Assembly (NCBI GenBank): GCA_002786025.1
Contig: NHNW01000014.1
Coordinates: 372,001 to 436,000, forward strand
Origin: Zasmidium citrigriseum
Taxonomy: Eukaryota > Ascomycota > Dothideomycetes > Mycosphaerellales > Mycosphaerellaceae
Direction of reading: 5' to 3'
DNA length: 64,000 bases
Numbering within the stretch: the first letter of the stretch is position 1; each line of letters starts with the position of its first letter. The notes under the pieces were generated by a model. The model saw nothing but the letters and a program-made list of their open reading frames with translations. It searched no databases and was not told the origin of the DNA. Both the position numbers and the translations under genes were made by a program. Below are positions 23,295-33,939 of the stretch, piece by piece.

Positions 23295-26200
23295 ATGGCG
23301 TATCTAGCACCAATTCATCGACCGTCGAGCGTTAGGCATGCTCTTAAATTGTCGTTCCTCGCTCCAGAATCGGAGGACCTGGTCATGGCCAAAGCCAATC
23401 GACTGGAGGTCTGGTCGAGGAGCTCACAGCACCCAGAAGATCCTACTCTCGTCCTACAGCATACCAAGGCATTGTACGGCAAAGTCACACTGCTCCACAA
23501 GATTCGTCCCGCAACGAGCCAAACCGACCACTTGTTTGTTGGCACAGATCGATACCATTACTTCACCCTGAGCTGGGATGCGGAGAGGAAAGAACTCGTT
23601 ACAGTGGAGAGCTATCAAGACATTGCAGAAAAGGCAGCAAGAGACAGTCAAACAGGCGACAGAGTCCACATCGACCCTACTTCACGCTTCATGACGCTGG
23701 AATGCTATGAGGGCGTGGTGAATGTCCTTCCCATTGCACATGCTGGCAAGGGCAAGCGGAAGGCAGCAGATCACGAGATTGGCAAGCTGGGCGAGCCCAT
23801 ACCGGTCCGGATACCAGAGCTCTTCGTTCGGAGTAGCTGCTTTCTTCACAAGAGACAGGCTGGAACGAAGCTACCCGATCCCGAATTCGCCGTACTACAC
23901 GAAGACAGTCAGAACAGGCCGAGGATCAAGGTCCGGAAACTGGAGTACAATCCATCTTTGCGACCTAATGAGGAGCCTCCAACTGCCGAACTTGACGAGG
24001 GCAAAGACGTTCAAGGCGAATTGGAGCTTGGTGCCAGCATACTGATTCCTCTACCTGCGCCAATGTACGGGTTTCTTGTTATCGGCGACACGAGCGTATC
24101 CTACGTCGATGAGTGGGACTACAGAATACGGGATAAACAGCCTCTGAACGAAGCCACAGTCTTTGTTTCGTGGTGCTCTTTGGACGACCAACGTTACGTC
24201 CTCGCTGACGACTACGGCAAACTCTACTTACTGATGGTGCGGCAAAACTCAAACGGCGAATATCAGAGTCATCAAATCGACGTGCTTGGTGAGACAAGTA
24301 GGGCGAGTACACTGGTCTATCTTGATGAGGGACAAGTATTCGTTGGCAGCCATGAGGGAAACAGCCAGATAATACAGATCTCGCCGAAGAAGCTCGAAGT
24401 GTTGCAGACGTTCCCAAATATCGCGCCGATATTGGATTTCACGGTCATGGACATGGGGAATCGAAGTTCGGATGCGCCAGTCAACGAATTTTCTAGTGGC
24501 CAGGCGAGAATTGTGACTGGTTCCGGTGCTTTCAAAGACGGGAGCCTCCGTTCTGTCCGATCAGGGGTGGGTCTGGAAGATCGAGGTGATCTTGGGAGTC
24601 TAGACGCCCCCATATCAGCCGTTTTCAGCCTTCGAAGCAGTTCAGCTGCGGAAATGGTCGACACGCTCGTGGTGAGCTTCGTCGACTATATCAGGGTCTT
24701 CGTATTTGATTCATCTGGTGAGGTAGAAGAGAGGGACGACTTCAGAGGCTTCCGGCTTGCGGAGAGCACGCTCCACGCAGCAGACCTTCCAGACGGCAGA
24801 GCTATCCAGGTCACCAGCTCTTCAGTACTTCTAGCCGATGCTGAAGGAGGTATGGTGACAGATACGTGGCAAGCACCTGGCGGAGCTTCGATCACGGCAG
24901 TATCGGCAGACCGCGACACAGTCCTGGTGTCACTAAACGGCAAGGCTTTGGTAGCACTGAACTTGGCGGATGCCTCCATCAAAGTACAGGCTCAGAGGGA
25001 GTTTGGCAGCGATGAAGAAGTGTCGTGTATAACGCTCTCCCCATCGATACCCAACGCATGCGTAGCCGGATTCTGGAAGGACGGCAAAGTGGCATTCCTG
25101 GACTTGCAAAGCCTTCAGCCGATTGCGACTGAGCGAGTAGCAGAAGACCCTCTGGCGGTGCCCAGATCGCTTTCGGTGGCCAACATTCTTCAAAATCAAC
25201 CGTCGACCTTATTCGTTGGACTAGCGGATGGAAACGTCGTCACGTACTCCATCGAATCATCACAAAAGCCATTTACCGCACGAAAGAGCATCATCCTCGG
25301 CACACAACAACCCAACTTTGCAGTTCTCCCTCGCGCAGATGGTCTACAGAACGTGTTTGCGACATGCGAGCACCCCAGTCTCATCTACGGATCCGAAGGA
25401 CGTATGGTGTACTCAGCAGTCACCGCAGAGAACGCAACCTGCATTTGCTCGTTCGATTCCTTCGAGCCATACGGCAACGCAATCGCTATCGCATCTGACG
25501 ACGAGCTCAAGATCGCATCAGTCGACGAAGAGCGAACGACTCATGTGCAAGATCTGTTTGTACACGAGACTGTACGGCGCATAGCTTATTCACCAGACCT
25601 GAAGGCTTTCGGGCTGGGATGCATTCAACGCACGATCTCGCAGGGCCAGGAAGAAGTGAAGAGCCACATCAAGCTCGTTGACGAAGTCGCATTCAAAGAG
25701 CTGGATACCTGGGACCTGAACGAAGATGAGCTCGTTGAAGCTGTCATTCGTTGTAAACTTGACGATGGGTCTGAGAATGCCGAACGTTTTGTTGTTGGTA
25801 CCGCGTATCTTGATGATCAAGACGCAGACAAGGCCAAAGGCAGGATACTAGTATTGGAGGTCACCGAGGATCGAAGATTGAAGCTGGTGACGGAACTCAG
25901 CGTGAGAGGCGCATGTCGGTGTCTTGCGATGTGTCAAGGCAAGATCGTGGCAGCTTTGATCAAGACTGTTGTCGTCTACGATCTCGAATACGCCGCCAGT
26001 GCCGCCACACTCACCAAGAGAGCGACCTACCGGACGGCTACCGCACCTATCGACATGTGCGTGGTGGGCAACATCATCGCCGTCACTGATCTCATGAAGT
26101 CGATGTCTCTTGTGGAGTACAAGAAGGGCAGAGTGGGCATGCCGGACACGTTGACAGAAGTCGCACGGCATTTCGACACGCTTTGGGGGACTGCCGTGGC

Positions 26201-26726
26201 AAACGTCGATGAACACACATACCTACAGTCTGACGCGGAAGGAAACCTGATCGTACTGCAACACAACGTCACCGGCTTGATGGATGAGGACAGACGACGA
26301 CTCGGCGTGACTTCTGAGATGCTGCTCGGCGAGATGGTCAATCGCATTCGTCGTATCGATGTTACTCCAACGCCTGGCGCCATCGTCATTCCGAGAGCCT
26401 TCCTAGCAACGGTAGAAGGCTCCATCTACCTCTTCGCGCTCATCTCCCAAGACAAACAGGACCTGCTCATGCGAATGCAAAACAAGATGGCGGAGCTCGT
26501 AAAGAGCCCCGGTCACGTCCCCTTCACCAAATACCGCGGTTTCAAGAACCAGGTCAGAGATATGAGTGAACAGGGACCAAGTCGATTTGTGGATGGAGAG
26601 CTGATTGAGAGGTTTCTGGATTGCAGTGAAGAGGTGCAGAGGGAGATTGTGGGTGATTTGGAGAAGTTTGGCGTGGATGTTGAGGAGGTGAGGGGGATGG
26701 TGGAGAGTTTGAGGAGGATTCATTAG
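23295..26726 (+). CDS. ddb1: DDB1, adaptor of CUL4 ubiquitin ligase
   Basis: Single exon, 1143 residues, close to the ~1140 of animal and fungal DDB1. It starts MAYLAPIHRPSSVRHALKLS, as DDB1 proteins do, and carries three WD-like beta-propellers with the CPSF-A type C-terminal region (for example CRCLAMCQGKIVAALIKTVV near residue 880) and ends with the helical VEEVRGMVESLRRIH. DDB1 links CUL4 to DCAF substrate receptors and acts in UV damage recognition; in Neurospora it belongs to the DIM complex that directs H3K9 and DNA methylation (established knowledge). The paralogues RSE1/SF3B3 and CPSF160 are longer and start differently. Confidence 0.95.
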   Translation: MAYLAPIHRPSSVRHALKLSFLAPESEDLVMAKANRLEVWSRSSQHPEDPTLVLQHTKALYGKVTLLHKIRPATSQTDHLFVGTDRYHYFTLSWDAERKELVTVESYQDIAEKAARDSQTGDRVHIDPTSRFMTLECYEGVVNVLPIAHAGKGKRKAADHEIGKLGEPIPVRIPELFVRSSCFLHKRQAGTKLPDPEFAVLHEDSQNRPRIKVRKLEYNPSLRPNEEPPTAELDEGKDVQGELELGASILIPLPAPMYGFLVIGDTSVSYVDEWDYRIRDKQPLNEATVFVSWCSLDDQRYVLADDYGKLYLLMVRQNSNGEYQSHQIDVLGETSRASTLVYLDEGQVFVGSHEGNSQIIQISPKKLEVLQTFPNIAPILDFTVMDMGNRSSDAPVNEFSSGQARIVTGSGAFKDGSLRSVRSGVGLEDRGDLGSLDAPISAVFSLRSSSAAEMVDTLVVSFVDYIRVFVFDSSGEVEERDDFRGFRLAESTLHAADLPDGRAIQVTSSSVLLADAEGGMVTDTWQAPGGASITAVSADRDTVLVSLNGKALVALNLADASIKVQAQREFGSDEEVSCITLSPSIPNACVAGFWKDGKVAFLDLQSLQPIATERVAEDPLAVPRSLSVANILQNQPSTLFVGLADGNVVTYSIESSQKPFTARKSIILGTQQPNFAVLPRADGLQNVFATCEHPSLIYGSEGRMVYSAVTAENATCICSFDSFEPYGNAIAIASDDELKIASVDEERTTHVQDLFVHETVRRIAYSPDLKAFGLGCIQRTISQGQEEVKSHIKLVDEVAFKELDTWDLNEDELVEAVIRCKLDDGSENAERFVVGTAYLDDQDADKAKGRILVLEVTEDRRLKLVTELSVRGACRCLAMCQGKIVAALIKTVVVYDLEYAASAATLTKRATYRTATAPIDMCVVGNIIAVTDLMKSMSLVEYKKGRVGMPDTLTEVARHFDTLWGTAVANVDEHTYLQSDAEGNLIVLQHNVTGLMDEDRRRLGVTSEMLLGEMVNRIRRIDVTPTPGAIVIPRAFLATVEGSIYLFALISQDKQDLLMRMQNKMAELVKSPGHVPFTKYRGFKNQVRDMSEQGPSRFVDGELIERFLDCSEEVQREIVGDLEKFGVDVEEVRGMVESLRRIH

Positions 26727-27313
26727 GTGACTATTAGGTGAGTGGTATCAATGAGGAGGAGGGATAAACGCATTGCATGAGAGTACGCTTATTAGAGAGA
26801 GCAGCAGACAGCATGCTACCAAGGTCTTTTGACGTTCATCTCAGGTTCTTCTCAGCTCTTCCGCCTCACATGTCGAGAGCTACTGCCGATCTTTTCTCCA
26901 TTCAGCTCTAGCTTACTGCTTTAGGCCATTGCAGGAGCTTTATTCGAACGTGAAACGCGCAGGTACTTCCACCGAGATGGTCTCTTATCTCCAGTCATGA
27001 TGTTTGGAAAGGATGAGAGCTAATGCGAAAACAGAAAGCGTATGGCCATTTCGATATAAAGCAGCAAGACATATCTGTCCAAGCTGCCCTGCAACCAATA
27101 TTCAATCAGGTGCTACACTGCCTTTCGTGGAAGTTGTAGCCATGCCCAGCATCGAACACCTGGATCGTCCAAGGTGATGGATCGAACGATGGCCACAAGA
27201 GGGAGAGCTCTGGGAGGATATAAAAGACTGGATCGCACTTTGAAGTGACTTTGCTCATCAGCATCTTCATACTTCACACCTTAAGCTCCCTTACCTTCAA
27301 CGACGCTGCCAAT
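26727..27313. other. Intergenic region upstream of SDR gene
   Basis: Holds the DDB1 3' UTR and the SDR promoter, including a TATA box listed separately. No other gene is seen. Confidence 0.5.
27219..27226 (+). promoter_or_regulatory. TATA box of the SDR gene
   Basis: A perfect TATAAAAG lies 88 bases before the SDR start codon. Such boxes are uncommon in front of the housekeeping genes here, so it suggests inducible transcription. Confidence 0.6.
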
Positions 27314-28197
27314 ATGTCTCTCAACAGTGAGTCCACCCCATCCCAACACCTCTCCTGAGACAACATATACTAACCCTACTCCCAACCTCAAGACAAAATC
27401 GCCTTCATCACCGGCGGCGCCAAAAACCTCGGCGCCCAAATCGCCCGCGAACTCGGCCCCCTCGGCGCCCATCTCGCCCTGCACTACAACTCCCACTCCT
27501 CCAAACCCCAAGCCGACTCTCTCGTCAAAGAACTCACAGCCGCCCACCCTTCCCTCAAAATAAAACTCTACTCCGGCGACATGACCACGGAGAAGAACAT
27601 CAACGAAATCTTCTCTGCCGTGAAGAAAGACTTCGGCAAGATCGACATCGTAGTCAACACCATCGGTATGGTCCTCAAGAAACCCATGCTTGAGATTAGT
27701 GAGGCGGAGTATGATCATATGTTCGCCGTGAATTCCAAAGCTGCGTTTTTTATTTTGAAGGCTGGGGCGAAAGTTGTGGAGGATGGAGGGAAGTTGATTA
27801 CGATTGTGACGAGTTTGTTGGCTGCTTATACGGGGTTTTATACGAGTTATGCTGGATCGAAGGCTCCCGTCGAACACTTCACTAGGGGACTTAGTAAAGA
27901 GCTTATGCCGAGGGGGGTTTCTGTGAATGCTATTGCGCCGGGGCCGATGGATACTCGTAAGTCTCCCCTCTTGTCTTTGGTTGTGGTATGGGGATGTGGT
28001 GCTGACGAGTGGTGTGATTAGCTTTCTTCTACCCGCAAGAGGGCGACGATGCTGTGGCTTTCCATAAGAGTCAGGCGATTGGAGGGAATTTGACCAAGAT
28101 TGAGGATATTGCGCCGATTGTCAAGTTTTTGGTGACTGAGGGGTGGTGGTTTAATGGGCAGACGCTTTTTGCTAATGGGGGGTATACGACAAGGTAG
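27314..28197 (+). CDS. Short-chain dehydrogenase/reductase
   Basis: Three exons (27314-27326, 27393-27956, 28022-28197) give 250 residues, standard for a classical SDR. The cofactor motif is FITGGAKNLGAQIA, the NAG-type motif appears as VVNTIGM, the catalytic Ser is in VTSLLAAY and the YxxxK motif is YTSYAGSK. A PG motif (IAPGPMD) follows. HYNSHSS after beta-2 has no acidic residue, which favours NADPH. The enzyme reduces or oxidises a carbonyl/alcohol; the substrate is not readable. It is tail-to-tail with an ACS-type MFS carrier and close to two polysaccharide-lyase-fold genes. A role in reducing a keto-uronate, as SDR-type DEH reductases do in alginate catabolism, is a testable inference. 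Related fungal reductases serve many pathways. Confidence 0.92.
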
Positions 28198-28312
28198 AGA
28201 TTGAGTGTTTGCTTTGACGAAACGACGAGACGACACTGTCCGAAACTTCCATGAGATTGTACCGTGAGGTATTGACCATGGCCTTGATCGTGTCTCTCCT
28301 CGTCTTCGCCAC

Positions 28313-30035
28313 TCAGTAGACATATCTAAAGTTCGGATTCTCCTTATCTGTCAAATCATGAAATGCCAACTCATCCGACACAATCGCATCCTCGCCCGTC
28401 GCCCTCTGCTTCAGCACGTTCCTTCTCATCAACAGCATCCTCGTCAGAATTACAATGATCACATACGCCCCATAAACCCCAACGTGTACGATGAACCCTG
28501 TCGTGTACCGCGGCGCATCGTTCTGCTGGAAGATCTGGGGTGCGATGAGGTTGCCGACGGCCCAACCGATGAAGGTCATGGTGAGCGTAATGCCTTTCTT
28601 TGTGCGGCCGGCGATGTTGCGGGAGACGAGCGAGATGATCATATTGCCTTGGGCGAGGAAGGGTTGGGTACAGTAGAAGGCGACGAGGAGACCGCCCGCT
28701 CGAGCTGGAGTGGGTTCGACGCCGATGATCACGCCCGTGCCGATGACGGGTGGGATAGTCCAGAGCTGATGGAAGTATTCGTAAGTGAATGTTCATGATA
28801 CCGTCGTTGGGAGTTGTGAGCTTACGATCATAGTGTAGCAAGTCTGCTTCCACTTCTGACTAACCCAGGCTGAACCGATCATAACCATGATCGTAATAGC
28901 GCCCTGGGCGATGTTGAGAAGCTGCGTCTGCAGGGTGGTGAAGCCAAAAGCCTTAATAATGAGATTGGAGAAGACTCCCAGGCCCCCGATGACAAGGTTG
29001 CAGACCAGGATCAGAGCAACTAGACACCAAACCAGCGGATCGGTAAGTGCCTCGACAACTTGGTACCGTTTGTACTCTTTGTCCTGGATCCCAGTTTGAT
29101 TCTTGCGCACACGCTCGACGAGCAGCTTTTTGTCGTCTTCGGAGAAGCACTTGGCTCGCATGGGACTGTCCGGGAGGACCCACGCGACCACAAATGACCA
29201 GGCCACGGTGAGGAGGCCAAGGATAAGGAAGAGTAGTTGCCACGAGTAGATCGGCCCGTTCTCGAAGTGAGAGACTCCGTATGCGATGAGACCGCCAAGC
29301 TGCAGTAGAGTCAGGAGAAGTGCTTCTGTGCTCGACAATTGAGACTCACCATCAATGAAACGCCTGTCTGGCAGTACCATAAGCTGGTCAACATGGACTG
29401 CTCATCCCGTGTGAACCACATTGAAGTGCTGTATTCCTCAATCAGCGAGACGCAAAGGGAATAGGCGGTTAATACATACATGATAACAAAGACTGGCTGC
29501 ACACAAGACTCGAAGAAACCCAGCAAGAAACGTACGACCATCAACGTTCTGAAACTGGTACAGGCCGCCGAGCACGCCACGACGCTTCCCCAGAGGAAGA
29601 GGTTGATGGCCAAGAACTTGCCAACGGGGAACTTTTGGAGCAGGTAGTTCTGCGGATATTCACCAGCAAGAATACCAATGTAGAGGATAGTTCCAAGCCA
29701 GCTGTACTAAAAGGAGTCAGTGCGTGCTAGGTATCGTCACGCTCATCAAGTAAACTCACGTCCTGATTCTTCAAGTGCGCATCTTCGATGATCCCCATGA
29801 TCGAACTCAACCCAATCGTCCCCTTGTCGAGACTTTGGCAGAAGTATGTGACTAGCATGATGGGTAGGATGCGACGACAAACTTTCCAAAACAAGCGCTT
29901 GTTGTCGGCGTCGGTGATTTCGATGCCGGCAGAGGCATATTTGGCAGTCTCGTCGTCGGCAGCAAGCTTGTCGATGGGTTTGTGCTCCTCGATGGCGGAG
30001 ACGTCGACCTTATCCGTTTTCTCGTGGGAAGTCAT
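28313..30035 (-). CDS. MFS transporter, anion:cation symporter (Dal5/allantoate permease-like) family
   Basis: Five exons: 29760-30035, 29480-29706, 29350-29428, 28826-29299 and 28313-28765, totalling 502 residues. Key joins are KNQD|YSWLGTILYIG and QPVFVII|TSMWFTRDEQ, both matching the fungal Dal5/ACS pattern. Twelve helices are expected with a long cytoplasmic loop holding CFSEDDKKLLVERVRKNQTG. The family moves organic anions such as allantoate, nicotinate, pantothenate and hexuronates with protons. It is convergent with the SDR gene (115 bp between stops), with the GH28-like gene next on the same strand. The context favours a uronate or oligouronide-derived acid as substrate, but that is inference. 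Donor and acceptor borders are all canonical. Confidence 0.93.
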
Positions 30036-30567
30036 CTTGTCCTCGCCTTCGAATCTGGTGTGTAAGGTCTAGGTGGTACTATGTGCTGCTCTGAGACCTT
30101 CCAAGGAATGCACGGCTGCTCTTGTATTGCTTCCTCTGCATCGATGGCTGCAGGAGAGCTCAACTTCCCCATGTTTGTGGCATGAGGAGTTTCTCCACTC
30201 AGTTCCCTCTCCATATGTCGGGCCTCTCCGGTACTTCTCCCGAGGCCCGGTCAGGAGTCCAGGACCGGCCTTGTATGCCGAGAGTTCCCCCGGCCCCCGA
30301 CAGATGGTTAAGGAAGTGTCAAATGTAGGCACTGTATCATTTCGGCTTGAAGCACACGAAATTGGACTCGTGGTCAAGCCACGTGCTTTGGAAAACGTGC
30401 AGCCTCGTTGCGCGGGACGGCTTCACAGCCTGACGGGCTCACGTCAATCGTATATAGAAAGGCGACCGAACTTCTGACCAGCTGTGGCGACCTTTTTTGG
30501 CAAAGATAGCATACGTGATGATCATCCAGTGGCCATGCTCTGTTGGGCTATCGATGATCTCAAACAT
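30036..30567. other. Intergenic region, MFS promoter and GH28-like 3' UTR
   Basis: No supported gene. A CCGGCCCCCG-type GC-rich patch occurs near 30290. Confidence 0.45.
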
Positions 30568-32016
30568 CTAGGCTTTGAACGTCAAGCCTTCTACGTGCTC
30601 ATTGACAAAGACAGGCACAAAGTCCTCGACCATATACCACTTTGGCTTTTCCATGCCGCCATGTATGACTTTGCCCCCAATCTTCAAATTGTCAAACTCC
30701 ACATTTTCGACTTTACGATGTTGATCATACCCCAGGACTTGAGAAGGATTGATGATCCCCGTATCGGTCCTCTCAAGGTACAAATTCTTGATGACAACAT
30801 TCCGCACTCCTCTTCCCGGTCCCTTCGTCCACATGGCATTTTGCATCACTCGAATGTTGATGAGTTGGCCCTTGGTGATCTTCCTCACCCGAACATTCTC
30901 GATGGTGACGTTTTGGATGAGATTTCCATCTCCAGCGTTCAATGCAATGCAACCTTGATACCACAGCTGGTTTTCTTCATGATCTAGAATGTCAATGTTA
31001 CTGATATGGACATCTCGAATCGTTTTGGGATTGCCAAAATCTCCGTGGGTGCCGATGAGAATTGGGTGAGCAATATCAGGTAGCAGGACACAGTCCTTGA
31101 TCGTGAAGTTCTCGGAGTTGCCTTGATAGTCCCAACGATCGCAGTTGATGGCGATGGTATCATCGGAGTTTCGTAAGAAACAGTTTGAGATCGATACGTC
31201 GGACGTCGCAAGAAAATGAAGTCCATCGCCATTGCCTGCTGAGGAGAATGATCGATATCGATCGATGGTGATATTTCGAGACTCTCCAGCGAGGAAGCCG
31301 AAGCCAGTAGCCGATAATGAGGTGATGCCGGTGACTGAGATGTTGGTGGATCGTTCTATCAGCACAGCGCCCTGTTTCTCCATAAGGAAACCTGGTGCTT
31401 TTGCTTCATAGACAAAACCATGACCCCGTATTGATGCGTTATCGACGTTGTCAAAATGAAGGCCTGCGGTCAGGAACGCCCCAGCTGAAAGATAGACTGT
31501 TTTGCCTGAAGGTACTTTCAGCTTGCCTCCTTCGGCTTTCTCATATGCCTTTCCGTTGTTGATACCAGGACCGAAATACCAGACGTGTTCTGTGTCGTCC
31601 TGTGGTGCATCGTTGTCGATTCGGTTCACCAGCAGATGAACAGCGTTCCATTTGTCGTCGTTAATCATAAGCATGATATCACGAGGCTCGTTCAAAGTAA
31701 ATTGGACAGAGTCATGGCTGGTTAAGTGAACGTCGATACCATACCTGCTAGGGAGGATAGCTGCCTCTCTGATGCAGCTTTTCCAGAAGTGAACGACGAT
31801 ATCGACTTCAACATCGGTGTCGAAGGATGCAACGCAGATATTGTGTGTAGTAAACTTCCCAGACGACGGCTCGACGGAACTGGCGGCAACTTGCAATGGT
31901 GCTACTCGAGTCCATTGCTGGCTCGTTGAATCCTTTTGGCGGACCTCAATGGTGTAGTCAGGGTGCGTGGGGATTCCTTCCGGGGCCGGCTGGGCAACGA
32001 TACGAGCATTAGCCAT
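30568..32016 (-). CDS. Pectin-lyase-fold (GH28/GH49-like) glycoside hydrolase, divergent
   Basis: Single exon, 482 residues from the ATG at 32016 (MANARIVAQPAPEGIP). The frame stays open to an ATG at 32175, but that 53-residue extension looks neither like a signal peptide nor like a domain. An N-terminal beta-sandwich-like part is followed by HVWYFGPGINNGKAYEKAEG and YLSAGAFLTAGLHFDNVDN, then a right-handed parallel beta-helix. GH28-type landmarks are partly kept: GNGDGLHF, then RNSDDTIAIN (the acidic pair), then IGTHGDFG in place of GHG. The final RIK motif is replaced by INIRVMQ. The reaction is therefore uncertain; a polygalacturonase-like or other uronan/glucan hydrolase is likely. No secretion signal is visible, so it may act inside the cell. 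It diverges from a secreted lyase-family gene. Confidence 0.85.
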   Translation of the reverse strand: MANARIVAQPAPEGIPTHPDYTIEVRQKDSTSQQWTRVAPLQVAASSVEPSSGKFTTHNICVASFDTDVEVDIVVHFWKSCIREAAILPSRYGIDVHLTSHDSVQFTLNEPRDIMLMINDDKWNAVHLLVNRIDNDAPQDDTEHVWYFGPGINNGKAYEKAEGGKLKVPSGKTVYLSAGAFLTAGLHFDNVDNASIRGHGFVYEAKAPGFLMEKQGAVLIERSTNISVTGITSLSATGFGFLAGESRNITIDRYRSFSSAGNGDGLHFLATSDVSISNCFLRNSDDTIAINCDRWDYQGNSENFTIKDCVLLPDIAHPILIGTHGDFGNPKTIRDVHISNIDILDHEENQLWYQGCIALNAGDGNLIQNVTIENVRVRKITKGQLINIRVMQNAMWTKGPGRGVRNVVIKNLYLERTDTGIINPSQVLGYDQHRKVENVEFDNLKIGGKVIHGGMEKPKWYMVEDFVPVFVNEHVEGLTFKA

Positions 32017-32429
32017 GTTGTTTGTTACATGAGACTTGCTCCTCAAAGCTGCAAAATGTGTTGACACCTTCTGTTGCACTGCGATGGAGAACGAGGGCAT
32101 GTTCCCTGCTTTCGGCATCCAGTCCGAGCCTTGCCCCCTTTTCCGGCCGGGGAAAGCGACGGAAAGACTTGCCATCCTGACGGCGATCGTGGATATTGCA
32201 GATCTTCAAACTCCTCATGTATGGCCTGTACACTCAATCTATCGTTCGTTTAGAAGAGGAGTTGTGCATTGCGATGTCGGCGCATATCATGTATTAAATC
32301 TGCATATCTAGGCGCAGCCAGATTTTCGTGCAGCATGTGGAAGCTCCTTTGCTACGCAAGGCGTACACTCTTTCGCTACGTCACCTCAACGACTGATTTT
32401 CACATCTTATCACCACGACACGATTGATC
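32017..32429. promoter_or_regulatory. Shared divergent promoter, GH28-like / alginate-lyase-like pair
   Basis: 413 bp between divergent start codons of two carbohydrate-active proteins. A TATTAAAT-like AT-rich stretch lies near 32293. Co-regulation is inferred from position. Confidence 0.45.
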
Positions 32430-33686
32430 ATGAGATTATATGCAGCTGCAAGCACGGTCGTGATCGCGACGCATGCTTGGGTTCACCCTGGAATCACGAA
32501 TACAAAGGATGATCTAGCCCGGTTGACCAGCCTCGCCAAGTCCGACCTGGAGCCTTGGAAGTCAGCATACAAGGCATTTGCTGCAGATGAACACAGTGCT
32601 AAAGGCTACGAATTGAGAGGACCCTGTCCATACGTTGCGAGGACGAAGGAATCGGCCACAACAGTCTGTATGCGAGAGTTTGCCCATGATGCAGTGGCAG
32701 CTCTGCAGCAGAGTCTGATGTGGATCATCACCGACGATACTGCGTATCTGGACAAAAGCCTTGAGATACTCAACGGATGGGGAAAGACTTTGACCAAAGT
32801 CAATGGTGTGGAGAGTATACCCACTACTCACAACTCAGCTGACATACAGCAGGCTCTGATGCACAGCTTGCAGCGGGTTTGTCGGGCACAAACTTCGTCA
32901 ACGCCGCTGAGATTGTTCGCTATATGTCCGACAAGTGGGCTGAGGACGACATCGAGACGTTTTCCAACATGCTTTCCACTGCCATCTATCCGCCTGCAGA
33001 ACAGCATATTCCATCGGAGGAGCAGTCAATCCCTTGGATTGCTAACTGGGGCACTGCTGGAGCAAAACTCGTGCTCGCGGCAGGCGTTTTTCTAGAGAAT
33101 GAAACTGCCATCGACACAGCTAAAGAGCTCATGCTACATAGTCAGTGTTCGAACTTGACGGGTTCAATCTCATCGACTGGGCAGACGTCTGAAACGGGGT
33201 GAGTAATCGTACTCTGACATCCATCACTCTTCGCTGACAACCCTCAGCCGTGACCAGTCTCACAACCAGCTCGGCCTAGGAAACTGGGTCGAAGCATTCT
33301 ACACCCTCTACAATCAAAACGACTCCATGAACTGGTTCAAGCTCGACAACAACCGTCTAGCCGTGGGTCTGGAATACAACGCACAAGTCATGCTCAACCA
33401 AACCGACGACCTGACTTACGACCCCGAGTTCAACAGTGTCAAATGCAACTCCAGCATCACTCCGGTTGACTGGCCGGAGATCAGCGACGTGGGCCTGTGG
33501 CCGACAAGGCCTACCTGGGAGATGGGTTATGCGATCTACAAGCACCTTTTGGGGATCGAATTGCCAAAGACGAGAGAGTTGATCTTCAAGGTCGCACCTG
33601 ATGGGCCTAACCCTTCGACTGCGTTGGCGGATGGAAGTGCGTTTCAGACGCTGAGGTTCAGGAGGGAAGAAGACGCGGAGGAATGA
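32430..33686 (+). CDS. Secreted alginate-lyase-family protein
   Basis: Three exons (32430-32805, 32850-33198, 33248-33686) give 387 residues. The first 17 residues, MRLYAAASTVVIATHAW, form a signal peptide with likely cleavage after THA. The chain matches the alginate-lyase (PF05426-type) alpha/alpha toroid: WVHPGITNTKDDLARL at the start, then the join VNAGSDAQLAAGLSGTNF and, at intron 2, TGRDQSHNQLGLGNWVEA. The Arg/His-containing TGRDQ-H-QLG segment is the most conserved part of the family. The last ~30 residues after EEDAEE are absent or short compared with bacterial enzymes. It should cleave a uronate polysaccharide by beta-elimination outside the cell (alginate, glucuronan or similar); substrate cannot be read. 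It diverges from the beta-helix gene and sits beside two transporters and an SDR. Confidence 0.9.
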
Positions 33687-33939
33687 CCGTTTCTCAATGC
33701 TAGAGACGACTGTTAGAGTAGTAGTATAATAAGCGGGCGCTGTTTGCTAGTAGATGGAATACGAGGAGGTGATGTTGAAGATTGAAAGGAGGAATTGCGC
33801 GTTGTAGGATTGCGTGAACTGGTAACTCGTTTCCGTACATTGAACGCCATAAATAGGAAGGGGTGGTCCGCAACGCCAACAAATCATTACCATCTGCCTC
33901 TCATCCACCTATGATATTTTCACTCATTCTCTCATCATC

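Noticed and set aside
32017..32175. 53-residue N-terminal extension of the GH28-like protein
   Set aside because: It is neither hydrophobic nor domain-like; the folded part begins right after the ATG at 32016.
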